NCBI GenBank assembly: GCA_963663775.1
Contig: OY760624.1
Span: 2,604,001-2,668,000, forward strand
Origin: G963663775 sp963663775
GTDB lineage: Bacteria; Bacillota; Clostridia; Oscillospirales; Butyricicoccaceae
DNA: 64,000 bases
Direction of reading: 5' to 3'
Shown here: positions 33,474-42,044 of the stretch, in pieces
How positions within the stretch are numbered: position 1 is the first letter of the stretch
How the letters are laid out: each line of letters opens with the position of its first letter
Notes under the pieces: model-generated
Seen by the model: the letters and a program-made list of their open reading frames with translations, nothing else
Database searches by the model: none
What the model was told of the DNA's origin: nothing
Translations under genes and position numbers: made by a program

Positions 33474-34328
33474 TTATGGAAGCTTGTGCTGCAGCTTTGC
33501 CGCCTTCAAAGTGTTTTTCATCAGCATGGTAATGGTCATTGGGCCCACGCCGCCTGGCACAGGCGTCATATAAGAGGCTTTTTCCATCACATCCGCAGCA
33601 ACATCGCCGCACACCTTGCCCTCGGCATTGCGATTCATGCCGACATCGATGACCACCGCACCCGGCTTTACCATATCCGCTGTCACGAAATCTGCCTTGC
33701 CAACCGCCGCTACCAAAATATCCGCACGGCGGCACACTTCTTCCAGACTTGCCGTACGGCTGTGGCAAATGGTGACGGTACCATGGCGATGCAGCAGCAG
33801 CATCCCCATCGGCTTGCCAACAATATTAGAACGCCCAATGACCACACAGTCCTTGCCCTTTGGGTCAATTGCATATTCCTCGAGCAGTTCCATCACACCT
33901 GCCGGCGTACAAGGCAGAAAATCATAATCGCCAATCATGATTTTGCCCACATTGACCGGATGGAATGCGTCCACGTCTTTTTCCGGAAGAATGGCATCAA
34001 TCACGGCCTTTTCATCAATGTGCTTCGGCAGCGGCATTTGACACAAAATTCCGTTAATCGCCGCACTTTGATTGAGCTCAGCAATCAAATCAATCAATTC
34101 TGCCTGTGTGGTCTGTTCCGGCAAAGCATATTTTTCGCTGTAAAAGCCACATTCTGCACAGGCTTTTTCCTTATTGCGCACATAAATTTGACTTGCCGGG
34201 TCTTCTCCAACAATAATCACTGCCAATCCCGGGGTAATCCCTTGTGTTTTCAGTTGCTCCGTTGCTGCCAGAATACTGCCGCGCACCTTTGCTGCCAACG
34301 CTTTGCCGTCCATACGTACTGCACTCAT
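33474..34328 (-). CDS. folD: Methylenetetrahydrofolate dehydrogenase/cyclohydrolase
   Basis: A 284-residue bifunctional enzyme interconverting methylene-, methenyl- and formyl-tetrahydrofolate. Signatures: YVRNKEKACAECGF with the catalytic-Lys segment, the NADP-binding IGRSNIVGKPMGMLLLHR, and PVPGGVGPMTITMLM at the C-terminus. Length is typical (about 285). It is 32 bases downstream of lgt on the same strand. Confidence 0.96.
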   Translation of the reverse strand: MSAVRMDGKALAAKVRGSILAATEQLKTQGITPGLAVIIVGEDPASQIYVRNKEKACAECGFYSEKYALPEQTTQAELIDLIAELNQSAAINGILCQMPLPKHIDEKAVIDAILPEKDVDAFHPVNVGKIMIGDYDFLPCTPAGVMELLEEYAIDPKGKDCVVIGRSNIVGKPMGMLLLHRHGTVTICHSRTASLEEVCRRADILVAAVGKADFVTADMVKPGAVVIDVGMNRNAEGKVCGDVAADVMEKASYMTPVPGGVGPMTITMLMKNTLKAAKLQHKLP

Positions 34329-34360
34329 GATTCTGTTTCTCCTCTATTCTGCATATTTGT

Positions 34361-35218
34361 TCATTTCTTCTCTGCATTTGCAGCTTCTTCATTCTCTGCA
34401 TCGGTCGGAAGCTGAATTTCCGTTGCAACCGCATACACACGATGATTGCGGTATCCACGCACCAACAGCGTAATGGCAATCACGCAGGAAAATGCCGCCA
34501 CAACCTGTGAAATGCGCAAATCCGTGCCCAAAACATACAGGCTATCGGTGCGCAAACCTTCAATCAGCATTCGTCCAAACCCATACCACGCAATATACAG
34601 CAGGAACAATTCGCCGGAAAATCTACGCTTTTTGGAATGACGATGCAATAAGAAAAATCCAATCGCATTCCAAAGCGATTCGTAGAAGAATGTGGGGTGC
34701 ACGCCTGCCGCCCCGTCTATCTCCATGCGCCATGGCAGAGAAGTTTCTCCGCCATGCGCTTCCGCATTCACAAAATTGCCCCATCGTCCGATACTCTGAC
34801 CAATCAACAACCCGAGCGACGCAACATCCAGAATATTCAGCACCGGAATCTGATGCCGTTTCCCGTAAACATACATCACCAGCACTGCGCCAATGATGCT
34901 GCCATATACTGCAATGCCGCCGTTCCAAATTTTCAGCGCATCCACCAAATGGTCTTTATAGGAATCCCATTCAAAAAGGACATAGTAGGTGCGTGCAAAA
35001 ATCAAACTGATTGGCAACGCCCACAAAATCACGTCCACTTCTTGGTCAACGGTCAATCCAAACTCCGCCACACGTCTGGACATATAAAACGATGCCAATA
35101 AAAAACCGCAGCAAATGATAATTCCATACCAGTAAATATCTTTCCCGAACAGATTGCATGCAACACGGGTGATGTTGAAATGCAATCCCAAACTCGGAAA
35201 TACAATGTCGTGTGTCAT
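34361..35218 (-). CDS. lgt: Prolipoprotein diacylglyceryl transferase
   Basis: A 285-residue membrane enzyme that transfers diacylglycerol to the lipobox Cys. Seven hydrophobic helices are visible, and the signature IGRWGNFVNAEAHGG with the essential Arg and Asn is intact. YGSIIGAVLVMY and FYESLWNAIGF are conserved. The C-terminal tail is acidic and Ala-rich. It lies 10 bases after the ymfH-like gene and would act on the lipoprotein at 29411 among others. Confidence 0.95.
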   Translation of the reverse strand: MTHDIVFPSLGLHFNITRVACNLFGKDIYWYGIIICCGFLLASFYMSRRVAEFGLTVDQEVDVILWALPISLIFARTYYVLFEWDSYKDHLVDALKIWNGGIAVYGSIIGAVLVMYVYGKRHQIPVLNILDVASLGLLIGQSIGRWGNFVNAEAHGGETSLPWRMEIDGAAGVHPTFFYESLWNAIGFFLLHRHSKKRRFSGELFLLYIAWYGFGRMLIEGLRTDSLYVLGTDLRISQVVAAFSCVIAITLLVRGYRNHRVYAVATEIQLPTDAENEEAANAEKK

Positions 35219-35228
35219 TTGCCGCTCC

Positions 35229-36497
35229 TTATTCCATCGGTTCGATGACCGATAAGGTCATGCGATTGGGCAATGCCCATCGTTTCAGCATTTCGTGAAC
35301 ATCCTGTGCCGTAATGCCTTCATAAATATCCGGAAATGTTAAGAATTCTTCGCCGCCGAAACACGCTTCCACCTGCATGCGTGCATATTCCTCCGGCACA
35401 TCCAAGCCACGCAGCATCATGCCGTAAGACGCACGCTTAATTTGGGAAAACAACGTTTCGTCCACGCCATCCTGTGCCAAGCGTGCAATTTCCTGGGCAA
35501 TGGCATCCCGCAGTGCATATGGATTGTGGCTTTCCCCGCCAAAAACCGGTCCCGCCACTTCCGGAAGCACATTGTATTCCGCATCAAACGAGGCATTGAT
35601 GAGCTTCTTTTCATATAAATCCGCATAAAACGGTGCCGTTTTTCCGCACAACATGCGCACTGCAATATCGCCCAAAATGGAACGGCGCAAATGACTTTCT
35701 CCCTGCAAAAGGGCTTCGTCTTTGCATCCCAGCATAAAATTCGGCAGCGATACCGCCATATGGCGCACAACCTGCGCCTGCGCTACGGTATCCTGTCGTG
35801 TTCCGTAATGCCTCTCGCCAATGGTCAGGCTCTTTTCCGGCGAAAACTGCTCTGCCATCTTACAAACGGTGTCAAAATCCGCTGTTCCCACCACGACCAA
35901 CGCCATATTGGAGGGGCTGTAAAACGCCTGATGGCAGCGATACAGCGTTTCCGGCACGATTTTAGAAATGCTCTCCACGCTCCCTGCAATCGAACGGCGC
36001 ACAGGATGCGCATGATACATGCCTTCATACATGCCAACCATCGCCTGCCACCCTGGGGTATCGTCCATCATGCCGATTTCTTGTCCAATGATGCCCTTTT
36101 CTTTTTCCACATTTTCGTCTGTAAAATACGGCGTATAGACGAATTTCAATAAAATCTCCAGATTTTTTTCGAACTTGTCCGTGCAGGAGAAATGGTATGC
36201 CGTCATGCTGTAGCTGGTGAAAGCATTGGGAGAAGCACCAGTGACCGAAAATTTCTGCAAGGCGTTGCCGTCCACGTCTTCAAACATTTTGTGCTCCAAA
36301 AAATGTGCTACACCGGTCGGTGTATCATATCGCACGCCATCCAATGTAAAGCTTTCGTCCACAGAGCCAAAATCTGTTGCCAGCACAGCAAATGTCTTGG
36401 AATATTCCTTTTTCGGATAATAGAAAATGCGCAAGCCATTGGCAAGCGTTTTGGTGTATTGGGTTTCATGCAATGCTTCAAAAGATTTCTTCATCAT
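35229..36497 (-). CDS. M16 family peptidase, catalytically complete (YmfH-like)
   Basis: A 422-residue M16B peptidase. The inverted zinc motif is present as HFLEHKMFE (HxxEH), with the downstream Glu expected in the ENVEKEKGIIGQEIGM segment. Start MMKKSFEALHETQYTKTLANGLRIFY matches the YmfH/EF-P modification-associated group. Together with the neighbouring inactive paralogue it likely forms a heterodimer. The genes overlap by four bases (ATGA). Similar pairs in Bacillus influence EF-P 5-aminopentanolation; transferring that role here is inference. Confidence 0.88.
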   Translation of the reverse strand: MMKKSFEALHETQYTKTLANGLRIFYYPKKEYSKTFAVLATDFGSVDESFTLDGVRYDTPTGVAHFLEHKMFEDVDGNALQKFSVTGASPNAFTSYSMTAYHFSCTDKFEKNLEILLKFVYTPYFTDENVEKEKGIIGQEIGMMDDTPGWQAMVGMYEGMYHAHPVRRSIAGSVESISKIVPETLYRCHQAFYSPSNMALVVVGTADFDTVCKMAEQFSPEKSLTIGERHYGTRQDTVAQAQVVRHMAVSLPNFMLGCKDEALLQGESHLRRSILGDIAVRMLCGKTAPFYADLYEKKLINASFDAEYNVLPEVAGPVFGGESHNPYALRDAIAQEIARLAQDGVDETLFSQIKRASYGMMLRGLDVPEEYARMQVEACFGGEEFLTFPDIYEGITAQDVHEMLKRWALPNRMTLSVIEPME

Positions 36498-37771
36498 TCG
36501 CCATCTCCTTTCAAGAAATATATGGTATCAAGCTGCGCATGATTTGCCGCTGCAATGATTTCATCCCTTGTAACAGCGGCAAGCTGCGCCGACAACGTAT
36601 GCAAATCTCCGGTATATCCGGCAAGCGATTGTCCCAACCAGAAGCGTTCCAACTCCATGGGACTATCCTGCATCGCACATAGACCGCTGCGCACCGTCAA
36701 GCGTGCCGCTTCCACTTCGTCATCCGATACACTGCCGAGCTGAATATCGTGCAGCTGCTTTAAAATTTCTTCTCGTGCCACCTCAAAATTTTTGTTCTCA
36801 ATGCCAGATGCAACGGTCAGCACGCCATTTTGCTTATATAAGGTAGAGGACGCATAATAGCACAGCGAAAGCTTTTCCCGCACATTCAAAAACAGCTTTG
36901 CATTGGTCGAACCGCCAAACACCGTGTTTGCCAGCACCATCGCCGGATATGCCGCATCCTGCCCCGTAATGCCTGTGCGAAATCCCATCGACAGCTTGCC
37001 TTGCTTGACCGGCATTTCTTCCACGATGGTTTTGGGTGCTTCCTTCGGCTGCTGTACAACCTGAACGGTTGGTTGATACCGTGCGGTCGTTCCAAAGTCA
37101 AATAGTGCGCTTTGAAACGCCTCTTCCACCGCATCCGGTGCCATAGCACCGCAGTAAAACAATTCAATGCGTGCATTTTGCAGCACATTCTGATATGCTT
37201 CATACAGCGCACCCGCCGTGAGCGCACGTGCCCCTTGCGCTGTACCAAACTCACTCTGTCCAAAGTTCTCTCCTGCACACATCAGTTCAATCAAGCGGCG
37301 TGGTGCATACGCACGGGGATTGTTGCGCTGTGCCTCAATACGCACAGCAAGATTTTCCTTTTCACTGTCCGCATATTCGGCTTTGAATGCACCATTTTCC
37401 AGCAGCGGCGCACGCCAAAAGGCGCACAGCAACTCTGCTGCTCTGGCAGTCAACCCGCTGCTGCCTGCAGCATAAGTTTCGTCAATCACATCCGAAACAA
37501 ACCCAATCGCCAGACTATCTCCAATCTTGCGAATCATCGGCTCTACCCGTGCACCATAGAGTCCATCCAGTTCTCTGCCCAGCGTCTGCAAATCCGGGGC
37601 AACTGCCGTGCCACGGCGCAAGACAGACGGCAAGACTGCATGTGCAGATGCCTGCGCACCGCCCAATGGCAGCACCAGTGCAATGCGCATGGCAGAGGTT
37701 TTGAATTTATCGGTTGGTACAATTGTCAAACCAACGCCGTTCGCAAGCGATTTATGAAGTGCTTGTTTCAT
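36494..37771 (-). CDS. M16 family peptidase-like protein lacking the zinc motif (YmfF-like)
   Basis: A 425-residue M16 homologue. The position where HxxEH should occur reads HAVLPSVLRRGTAV, so zinc binding is lost. The C-terminal half keeps the substrate-binding Arg/Tyr region (FGGSTNAKLFLNVREKLSLCYYA), as in the inactive subunit of M16B heterodimers. It is the first gene of the ymfF-ymfH-lgt-folD string, driven by the promoter at 37810-37838. AAAGGAGAG precedes the ATG. Confidence 0.86.
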   Translation of the reverse strand: MKQALHKSLANGVGLTIVPTDKFKTSAMRIALVLPLGGAQASAHAVLPSVLRRGTAVAPDLQTLGRELDGLYGARVEPMIRKIGDSLAIGFVSDVIDETYAAGSSGLTARAAELLCAFWRAPLLENGAFKAEYADSEKENLAVRIEAQRNNPRAYAPRRLIELMCAGENFGQSEFGTAQGARALTAGALYEAYQNVLQNARIELFYCGAMAPDAVEEAFQSALFDFGTTARYQPTVQVVQQPKEAPKTIVEEMPVKQGKLSMGFRTGITGQDAAYPAMVLANTVFGGSTNAKLFLNVREKLSLCYYASSTLYKQNGVLTVASGIENKNFEVAREEILKQLHDIQLGSVSDDEVEAARLTVRSGLCAMQDSPMELERFWLGQSLAGYTGDLHTLSAQLAAVTRDEIIAAANHAQLDTIYFLKGDGE

Positions 37772-37809
37772 ATAATCTCTCCTTTGTAAACACAGTAGAC
37801 ATATTCCAC

Positions 37810-37838
37810 AGTATACCCTCTTTTGGTGAAAAAGTCCA
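37810..37838 (-). promoter_or_regulatory. Promoter of the M16-lgt-folD unit
   Basis: On the minus strand TGGACT (37838-37833), a 17-base spacer and TATACT (37815-37810). Start codon ATG 37771 lies about 38 bases downstream of the -10. Confidence 0.7.
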
Positions 37839-37927
37839 GAGAAGCTTGTCCTGCAGGCAGGATTTCATCGGTTTTTTCAAAAATATTGAAAGTTTCATTT
37901 TTTCTGCAGAAAAAAGCCAAAAGACAC

Positions 37928-37959
37928 TTGACACCACACGGGTTTTAGGATATTATAAT
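37928..37959 (+). promoter_or_regulatory. Promoter of the ylxM-ffh operon
   Basis: TTGACA (37928-37933) followed after 17 bases by TATTAT (37951-37956); a better TATAAT hexamer at 37954-37959 would have a 20-base spacer. The two promoters in this gap are back to back. Confidence 0.8.
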
Positions 37960-38008
37960 TATCGTTGAGTTGTAAAGCAGTTTCACTTTACAGTCGGAGG
38001 TGCACTCG

Positions 38009-38413
38009 GTGAAGAACAATCCCTTTGAAATGTGTCTGCTGTTTGATTTTTACGGCGACATTCTCACCGAAAAACAGCAGCAATTGTTTGATTTATATTA
38101 TAATGAGGATTTGTCTTTGGCGGAAATTGCAGAGCATGTCGGCATCACCCGTCAGGGCGTGCGGGATGGCATCGTCCGTGCAGAACATATTCTCACCGAA
38201 ACCGAACAGAAACTGGGGCTTGTTGCACGATATGGCGCAATCGAATCCCACCTTAAAAATTTGCAGCAAGATATCACCCAGATGCAAGCACTCAACCAAA
38301 AGCAGTATCACATCCAAGATTTGGACATTCTGCTGACACGAATGCAGGTAAACCTACAGGAGATGCAAAGCTGCAAATCCTTACTGACCAACGGAGAACA
38401 TTATGGCATTTGA
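38009..38413 (+). CDS. ylxM: YlxM/p13-like HTH protein
   Basis: A 134-residue protein with a sigma-70 region-4-like helix-turn-helix: LTEKQQQLFDLYYNEDLSLAEIAEHVGITRQGVRDGI. This is the YlxM family, always next to ffh and a regulator or partner of the signal recognition particle GTPase. A GTG start at 38009 is chosen because GGAGG is eight bases upstream; another GTG at 38000 overlaps that site. The C-terminus is helical (LKNLQQDITQMQALNQKQY) and overlaps ffh by 11 bases. Confidence 0.92.
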   Translation: MKNNPFEMCLLFDFYGDILTEKQQQLFDLYYNEDLSLAEIAEHVGITRQGVRDGIVRAEHILTETEQKLGLVARYGAIESHLKNLQQDITQMQALNQKQYHIQDLDILLTRMQVNLQEMQSCKSLLTNGEHYGI

Positions 38414-39758
38414 AGGACTTACCGAAAAAATTTCATCCGCCTTCCAAAAGCTGCGCAGCCGTGGTCGCTTGACCGAAGCAGACATCAAGGCAGCGATGCG
38501 TGAAATCCGCCTCGCGCTTCTGGAAGCCGATGTCAACTATAAGGTTGCCAAGGATTTCATCAAAACCGTGACAGAAAAAGCCTCGAATTCCGAAATCTTA
38601 GAAAGCCTTTCTCCTGCACAGCACGTCATCAAAATTGTAAACGAAGAACTCACCGCCTTGCTTGGCGGACAAAATACACGCATCACTATCGCCCCTTCTC
38701 CCCCGACCATCGTCATGATGGTGGGTCTGCAGGGTGCCGGCAAAACCACCAACTGCGCAAAGCTGGCTGGATTGCTGCGCAAACAGCAGCAGCGTCGCCC
38801 ATTGCTGGTTGCCTGCGATGTTTATCGGCCTGCCGCAATTGACCAGCTGAAAGTGGTCGGCAAGCAATTGGACATCCCTGTTTTTGAAATGGGACAAGGG
38901 AATCCCATTATGATTGCCAAGGCGGGCGTGGAATATGCACGCAAAAATGCGTTTGACCTTGTGTTTTTGGATACTGCCGGTCGGCTTCATATTGATGAAG
39001 CACTGATGGAGGAACTCCAAAACATCAAATCCGAGGTGCATCCGCATGAAATTCTATTAGTTGTCGATGCCATGACCGGTCAGGATGCCGTCAATGTCGC
39101 ACAGACCTTTGATGAAGCGCTTGGCGTAGATGGCATTCTGATGAGCAAAATGGATGGTGACGCACGTGGCGGCGCAGCGCTTTCGGTCAAAGCCGTTACC
39201 GGGAAGCCCATCAAATTCGCAGGCACCGGTGAAAAACTCAGCGATATTGAGCCTTTCCACCCTGACCGTATGTCTTCCCGTATTCTTGGCATGGGCGATG
39301 TGCTGACGCTGATTGAAAAAGCGCAGGAAAATTTTGACCAAAAGCAAAATGCAGAGATGGAACGCAAGCTGCGTTCCGGAAAATTAACACTCACCGATTT
39401 TTACGAACAGCTCAAGCAAATGAAAAACATGGGCTCGATTCAAGATATGCTGTCGATGTTGCCCGGTGTGGATTCCAAGGCGTTGGCAGGGGCACAAATC
39501 GATGAAAAAGCGTTGGCACATACCGAAGCCATTATCCTGTCTATGACACCCAAGGAGCGGGACAATCCGCAAATCATCAACTTTTCCCGCAAAAAGCGCA
39601 TTGCCGCCGGATGCGGACTCAAAGTAGAAGAGATTAACCGCCTGCTCAAGCAATTTGAAGCGATGCAAAAAATGACCAAGCAAATTGTGGGCATGCAAAA
39701 GCGTGGCAAAAAGAAGAAAGGCTTTGGCGGATTGGGTGGTTTCAAGCTTCCCTTCTAA
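38403..39758 (+). CDS. ffh: Signal recognition particle protein Ffh
   Basis: A 451-residue SRP54 GTPase targeting nascent membrane proteins. The N domain begins FEGLTEKISSAFQKLRSRG. The G domain has G1 GLQGAGKTT, DTAGRL and TKMDGDARGGAAL-type motifs (here SKMDGDARGG). The Met-rich M domain (about 295-430) contains MKNMGSIQDMLSMLPG and ends in a basic Lys-rich tail. It overlaps ylxM and is followed by rpsP 82 bases later. Confidence 0.97.
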   Translation: MAFEGLTEKISSAFQKLRSRGRLTEADIKAAMREIRLALLEADVNYKVAKDFIKTVTEKASNSEILESLSPAQHVIKIVNEELTALLGGQNTRITIAPSPPTIVMMVGLQGAGKTTNCAKLAGLLRKQQQRRPLLVACDVYRPAAIDQLKVVGKQLDIPVFEMGQGNPIMIAKAGVEYARKNAFDLVFLDTAGRLHIDEALMEELQNIKSEVHPHEILLVVDAMTGQDAVNVAQTFDEALGVDGILMSKMDGDARGGAALSVKAVTGKPIKFAGTGEKLSDIEPFHPDRMSSRILGMGDVLTLIEKAQENFDQKQNAEMERKLRSGKLTLTDFYEQLKQMKNMGSIQDMLSMLPGVDSKALAGAQIDEKALAHTEAIILSMTPKERDNPQIINFSRKKRIAAGCGLKVEEINRLLKQFEAMQKMTKQIVGMQKRGKKKKGFGGLGGFKLPF

Positions 39759-39840
39759 ATAAGTTGTTCTCATTTTGCTTTTCCAAACCGCTTGTAAAAC
39801 GAATTTTACAATAGATATTCTATTCAAGGAGGTGAACACC

Positions 39841-40080
39841 ATGGTAAAAATCAGACTTCGTAGACTGGGCGCCAAGAAGGCTCCTTTCTATCGTATCGTT
39901 GTTGCTGACTCCCGTTACCCGCGTGACGGTCGTTTCATCGAAGAAATCGGCACCTACAATCCGCTTGCAAACCCAGCTGAGGTGAAAATCAACAGCGAGC
40001 GTGCACAGCAGTGGATTAAGAACGGCGCACAGCCGACTGATACTGTACGCGACATCCTGAAGAAGGCCGGTGCGCTGTAA
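39841..40080 (+). CDS. rpsP: 30S ribosomal protein S16
   Basis: A 79-residue S16: [24 protein letters not shown] is the family opening and [12 protein letters not shown] follows. CAAGGAGGTG lies six bases before ATG 39841; in-frame codons upstream are not coding. It sits in the standard ffh-rpsP-khpA-rimM-trmD order. Confidence 0.97.
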   Translation: MVKIRLRRLGAKKAPFYRIVVADSRYPRDGRFIEEIGTYNPLANPAEVKINSERAQQWIKNGAQPTDTVRDILKKAGAL

Positions 40081-40095
40081 GGGAGGTTGTATCGA

Positions 40096-40326
40096 ATGAA
40101 AGATCTGTTGACGTATATTGTAAGCAATCTGGTGACAGAGCCAGATGCCATTGCAATCAATGAAACTGTCAATGGGGACGAGATCACCTTTGAACTGCGT
40201 GTTGCGCAAGCCGATATGGGTCGCGTCATCGGTCGTCATGGTCGTATCGCAAAAGAAATTCGCACCCTGATGAAGGCTATGGGCAGCCGCGAAAATAAAA
40301 AGGTATCGGTCGAAATTTGCGACTAA
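40096..40326 (+). CDS. khpA: KH-domain RNA-binding protein KhpA
   Basis: A 76-residue single KH-domain protein (YlqC family). The nucleic-acid binding loop GxxG is GRVIGRHGRIAKEIRTLMK. It usually pairs with KhpB/Jag in RNA regulation of growth and division. ATG 40096 follows GGGAGGTTG; the frame is listed elsewhere with a three-residue extension that lacks a ribosome site. A terminator follows it. Confidence 0.94.
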   Translation: MKDLLTYIVSNLVTEPDAIAINETVNGDEITFELRVAQADMGRVIGRHGRIAKEIRTLMKAMGSRENKKVSVEICD

Positions 40327-40329
40327 ACC

Positions 40330-40358
40330 AAAAAAGACCTGTTTCGCAGGTCTTTTTT
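40330..40358 (+). terminator. Internal terminator between khpA and rimM
   Basis: AAAAAAGACCTG pairs perfectly with CAGGTCTTTTTT around TTTCG, with its T-run just before the rimM ribosome site. It would reduce rimM-trmD expression relative to rpsP-khpA. Confidence 0.88.
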
Positions 40359-40374
40359 GTATGGAGGAAACCCT

Positions 40375-40887
40375 ATGCAAAAAAAGTTTTTGGAAGCTGG
40401 AAAAATTGTAAACACACACGGTGTTACTGGGGAACTCAAGGTGCAGCCTTGGTGCGATTCGCCCGAAATGCTGGCGCAGTTTGATACCCTGTATTGGGCC
40501 GATGAAACCCCTGTGCGTATGCGAAGCGCCTCTGTGCACAAGGGCAATGTGCTGATGCGCTTGGAACATGTCAAAACGATGGAGCAAGCAGAAGCGTTGC
40601 GGGATAAAATCCTGTATTTATGCCGTGATGACATCGAACTGCCGGAAGATTTGGTGTTCATCCAGGATATTTTGACCTTTGAGGTGTATGATGAGCGTCT
40701 GGGGCGCAGCATTGGGCATATTCGTGATGTTTTGACCTCGAATCCAGCGCATGACCTGTATGAAATCGCTGGAAAAGACGGAAAACTCATCTATATTCCT
40801 GCAATCAAGCCATTTTTGCAGCGTATCGATATGGATACCGGTCGTGTATATATCCAATCCATCGAGGGCCTTTTGGATGAAAATTGA
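40375..40887 (+). CDS. rimM: 16S rRNA processing protein RimM
   Basis: A 170-residue 30S assembly factor that binds S19. The start KKFLEAGKIVNTHGVTGELKVQP and the PRC-barrel half (FIQDILTFEVYDERLGRSIGHIRDV, IPAIKPFLQRID) are canonical. ATG 40375 has GGAGG eight bases upstream. The gene overlaps trmD by 11 bases. Length is typical. Confidence 0.95.
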   Translation: MQKKFLEAGKIVNTHGVTGELKVQPWCDSPEMLAQFDTLYWADETPVRMRSASVHKGNVLMRLEHVKTMEQAEALRDKILYLCRDDIELPEDLVFIQDILTFEVYDERLGRSIGHIRDVLTSNPAHDLYEIAGKDGKLIYIPAIKPFLQRIDMDTGRVYIQSIEGLLDEN

Positions 40888-41620
40888 CATCATGACCCTG
40901 TTTCCTGCGATGATTGATGCCGTTATGCAGGAAAGCATCATTGGACGCGCGCAGGCAAAGGGATTTGTAGAGGTTTGTGCCACGAATATCCGTGATTATG
41001 CCACCGATAAGCATCACAAAGCCGATGATGCCCCCTATGGCGGCGGTCGTGGGCAAGTCATGCTGGCAGAGCCGCTCTATCAATGCCACACAGCTCTATG
41101 CGGCGGACAGCCTGTGCACACGGTTCTGCTCTCTGCACAAGGTGCGCCATTCTGCCAGAACAAGGCACGCGAACTGCTGACGAGGGAGCATTTCATTTTG
41201 GTCTGCGGACATTATGAAGGCATTGACCAACGCTTTATTGACACGTGTGTAGATGAAGAAATTTCCATCGGTGATTTTGTGCTGACCGGTGGTGAAATCC
41301 CTGCGATGGCGGTGGCAGACGCCGTCTGCCGCATGGTGCCGGGTGTGCTGCCGGATGAAGAAGCCTTTACCGAGGAAAGCCACTGGAACGGTCTGCTGGA
41401 GCATCCCCACTATACACGCCCTGAGATATGGCACGGACACGCCGTCCCAGAGGTTTTGCTGTCGGGACATCATGCCAATATCCAGCGTTGGCGGCGAAAA
41501 ATGTCTTTGAAACGCACACAATGCGACCGCCCCGACCTTTTTCAAGCGTTTACCCCGCAGGACAAGCAGGAGCAAAAGATTCTTGCCGAACTTGAAGCCG
41601 AAACCCTTGGAAAACGCTGA
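40877..41620 (+). CDS. trmD: tRNA (guanine-37-N1)-methyltransferase
   Basis: A 247-residue SPOUT enzyme that methylates G37 and prevents frameshifting. KIDIMTLFPAMIDAVMQESI at the start, PYGGGRGQVMLAEPLY, and the knotted SAM site LVCGHYEGIDQRF and IGDFVLTGGEIPAM are all present. ATG 40877 lies inside the rimM end. Longer upstream reading in this frame is non-homologous. The next gene in most Firmicutes, rplS, is absent here. Confidence 0.96.
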   Translation: MKIDIMTLFPAMIDAVMQESIIGRAQAKGFVEVCATNIRDYATDKHHKADDAPYGGGRGQVMLAEPLYQCHTALCGGQPVHTVLLSAQGAPFCQNKARELLTREHFILVCGHYEGIDQRFIDTCVDEEISIGDFVLTGGEIPAMAVADAVCRMVPGVLPDEEAFTEESHWNGLLEHPHYTRPEIWHGHAVPEVLLSGHHANIQRWRRKMSLKRTQCDRPDLFQAFTPQDKQEQKILAELEAETLGKR

Positions 41621-42044
41621 CAACGTATCCTCTTGGGCATATGCAGCGCCTCTGTATGTGCCCATTTTTCCATCCTGCCATCTGTTTTTCCTCCTGCATG
41701 CAGAGGAGGCATTTGTCTTGGTGTCATAAAAATCAAAACCTTTCTAAATTTTTAGGATTTTTGCTGGACTTTTATACTATAATAACGCTATAATGAAAGA
41801 TAAGCACGTGCATAGCTATTTCATCCTTCGCATGTCCACTTCACGCCCTCCCGTGCAAACACCGAAATCACGCAAGAACCACTCTGCTGGATTTTGGGGA
41901 TTGTATGGTTTTCTCCCTATTTTTCGCCTTTCTACAGCGTTTCTGTGGATGGTAGTTTTGCACTTTCCGATGTACTGTAAACCATTTTTTACAACATTCT
42001 TATGATTACGATGAATGATTATGAGAAAAGGAGGTTCTCTGTGA
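41621..42044. other. 424-base gap: promoter and long leader of the GGDEF/HD-GYP gene
   Basis: No gene is supported. A G/C-rich imperfect palindrome at 41690-41709 (CCTC, CTGCATGCAG core, GAGG) may be a weak trmD terminator. Two TATAAT hexamers lie at 41778-41783 and 41789-41794; the second has TGGACT 18 bases upstream (41765-41770). Transcription from about 41801 would give a leader of about 245 bases before ATG 42045. A 70-codon plus-strand frame in it has no ribosome site. I do not see a known riboswitch. Confidence 0.6.

Noticed and set aside
40751..40876. N-terminal extension of trmD by 42 codons
   Set aside because: It overlaps rimM, has no homology to TrmD, and the canonical start is ATG 40877.
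41795..42044. Possible c-di-GMP riboswitch before the GGDEF/HD-GYP gene
   Set aside because: The leader is long, but I do not find the conserved GEMM core sequence or its paired arms.
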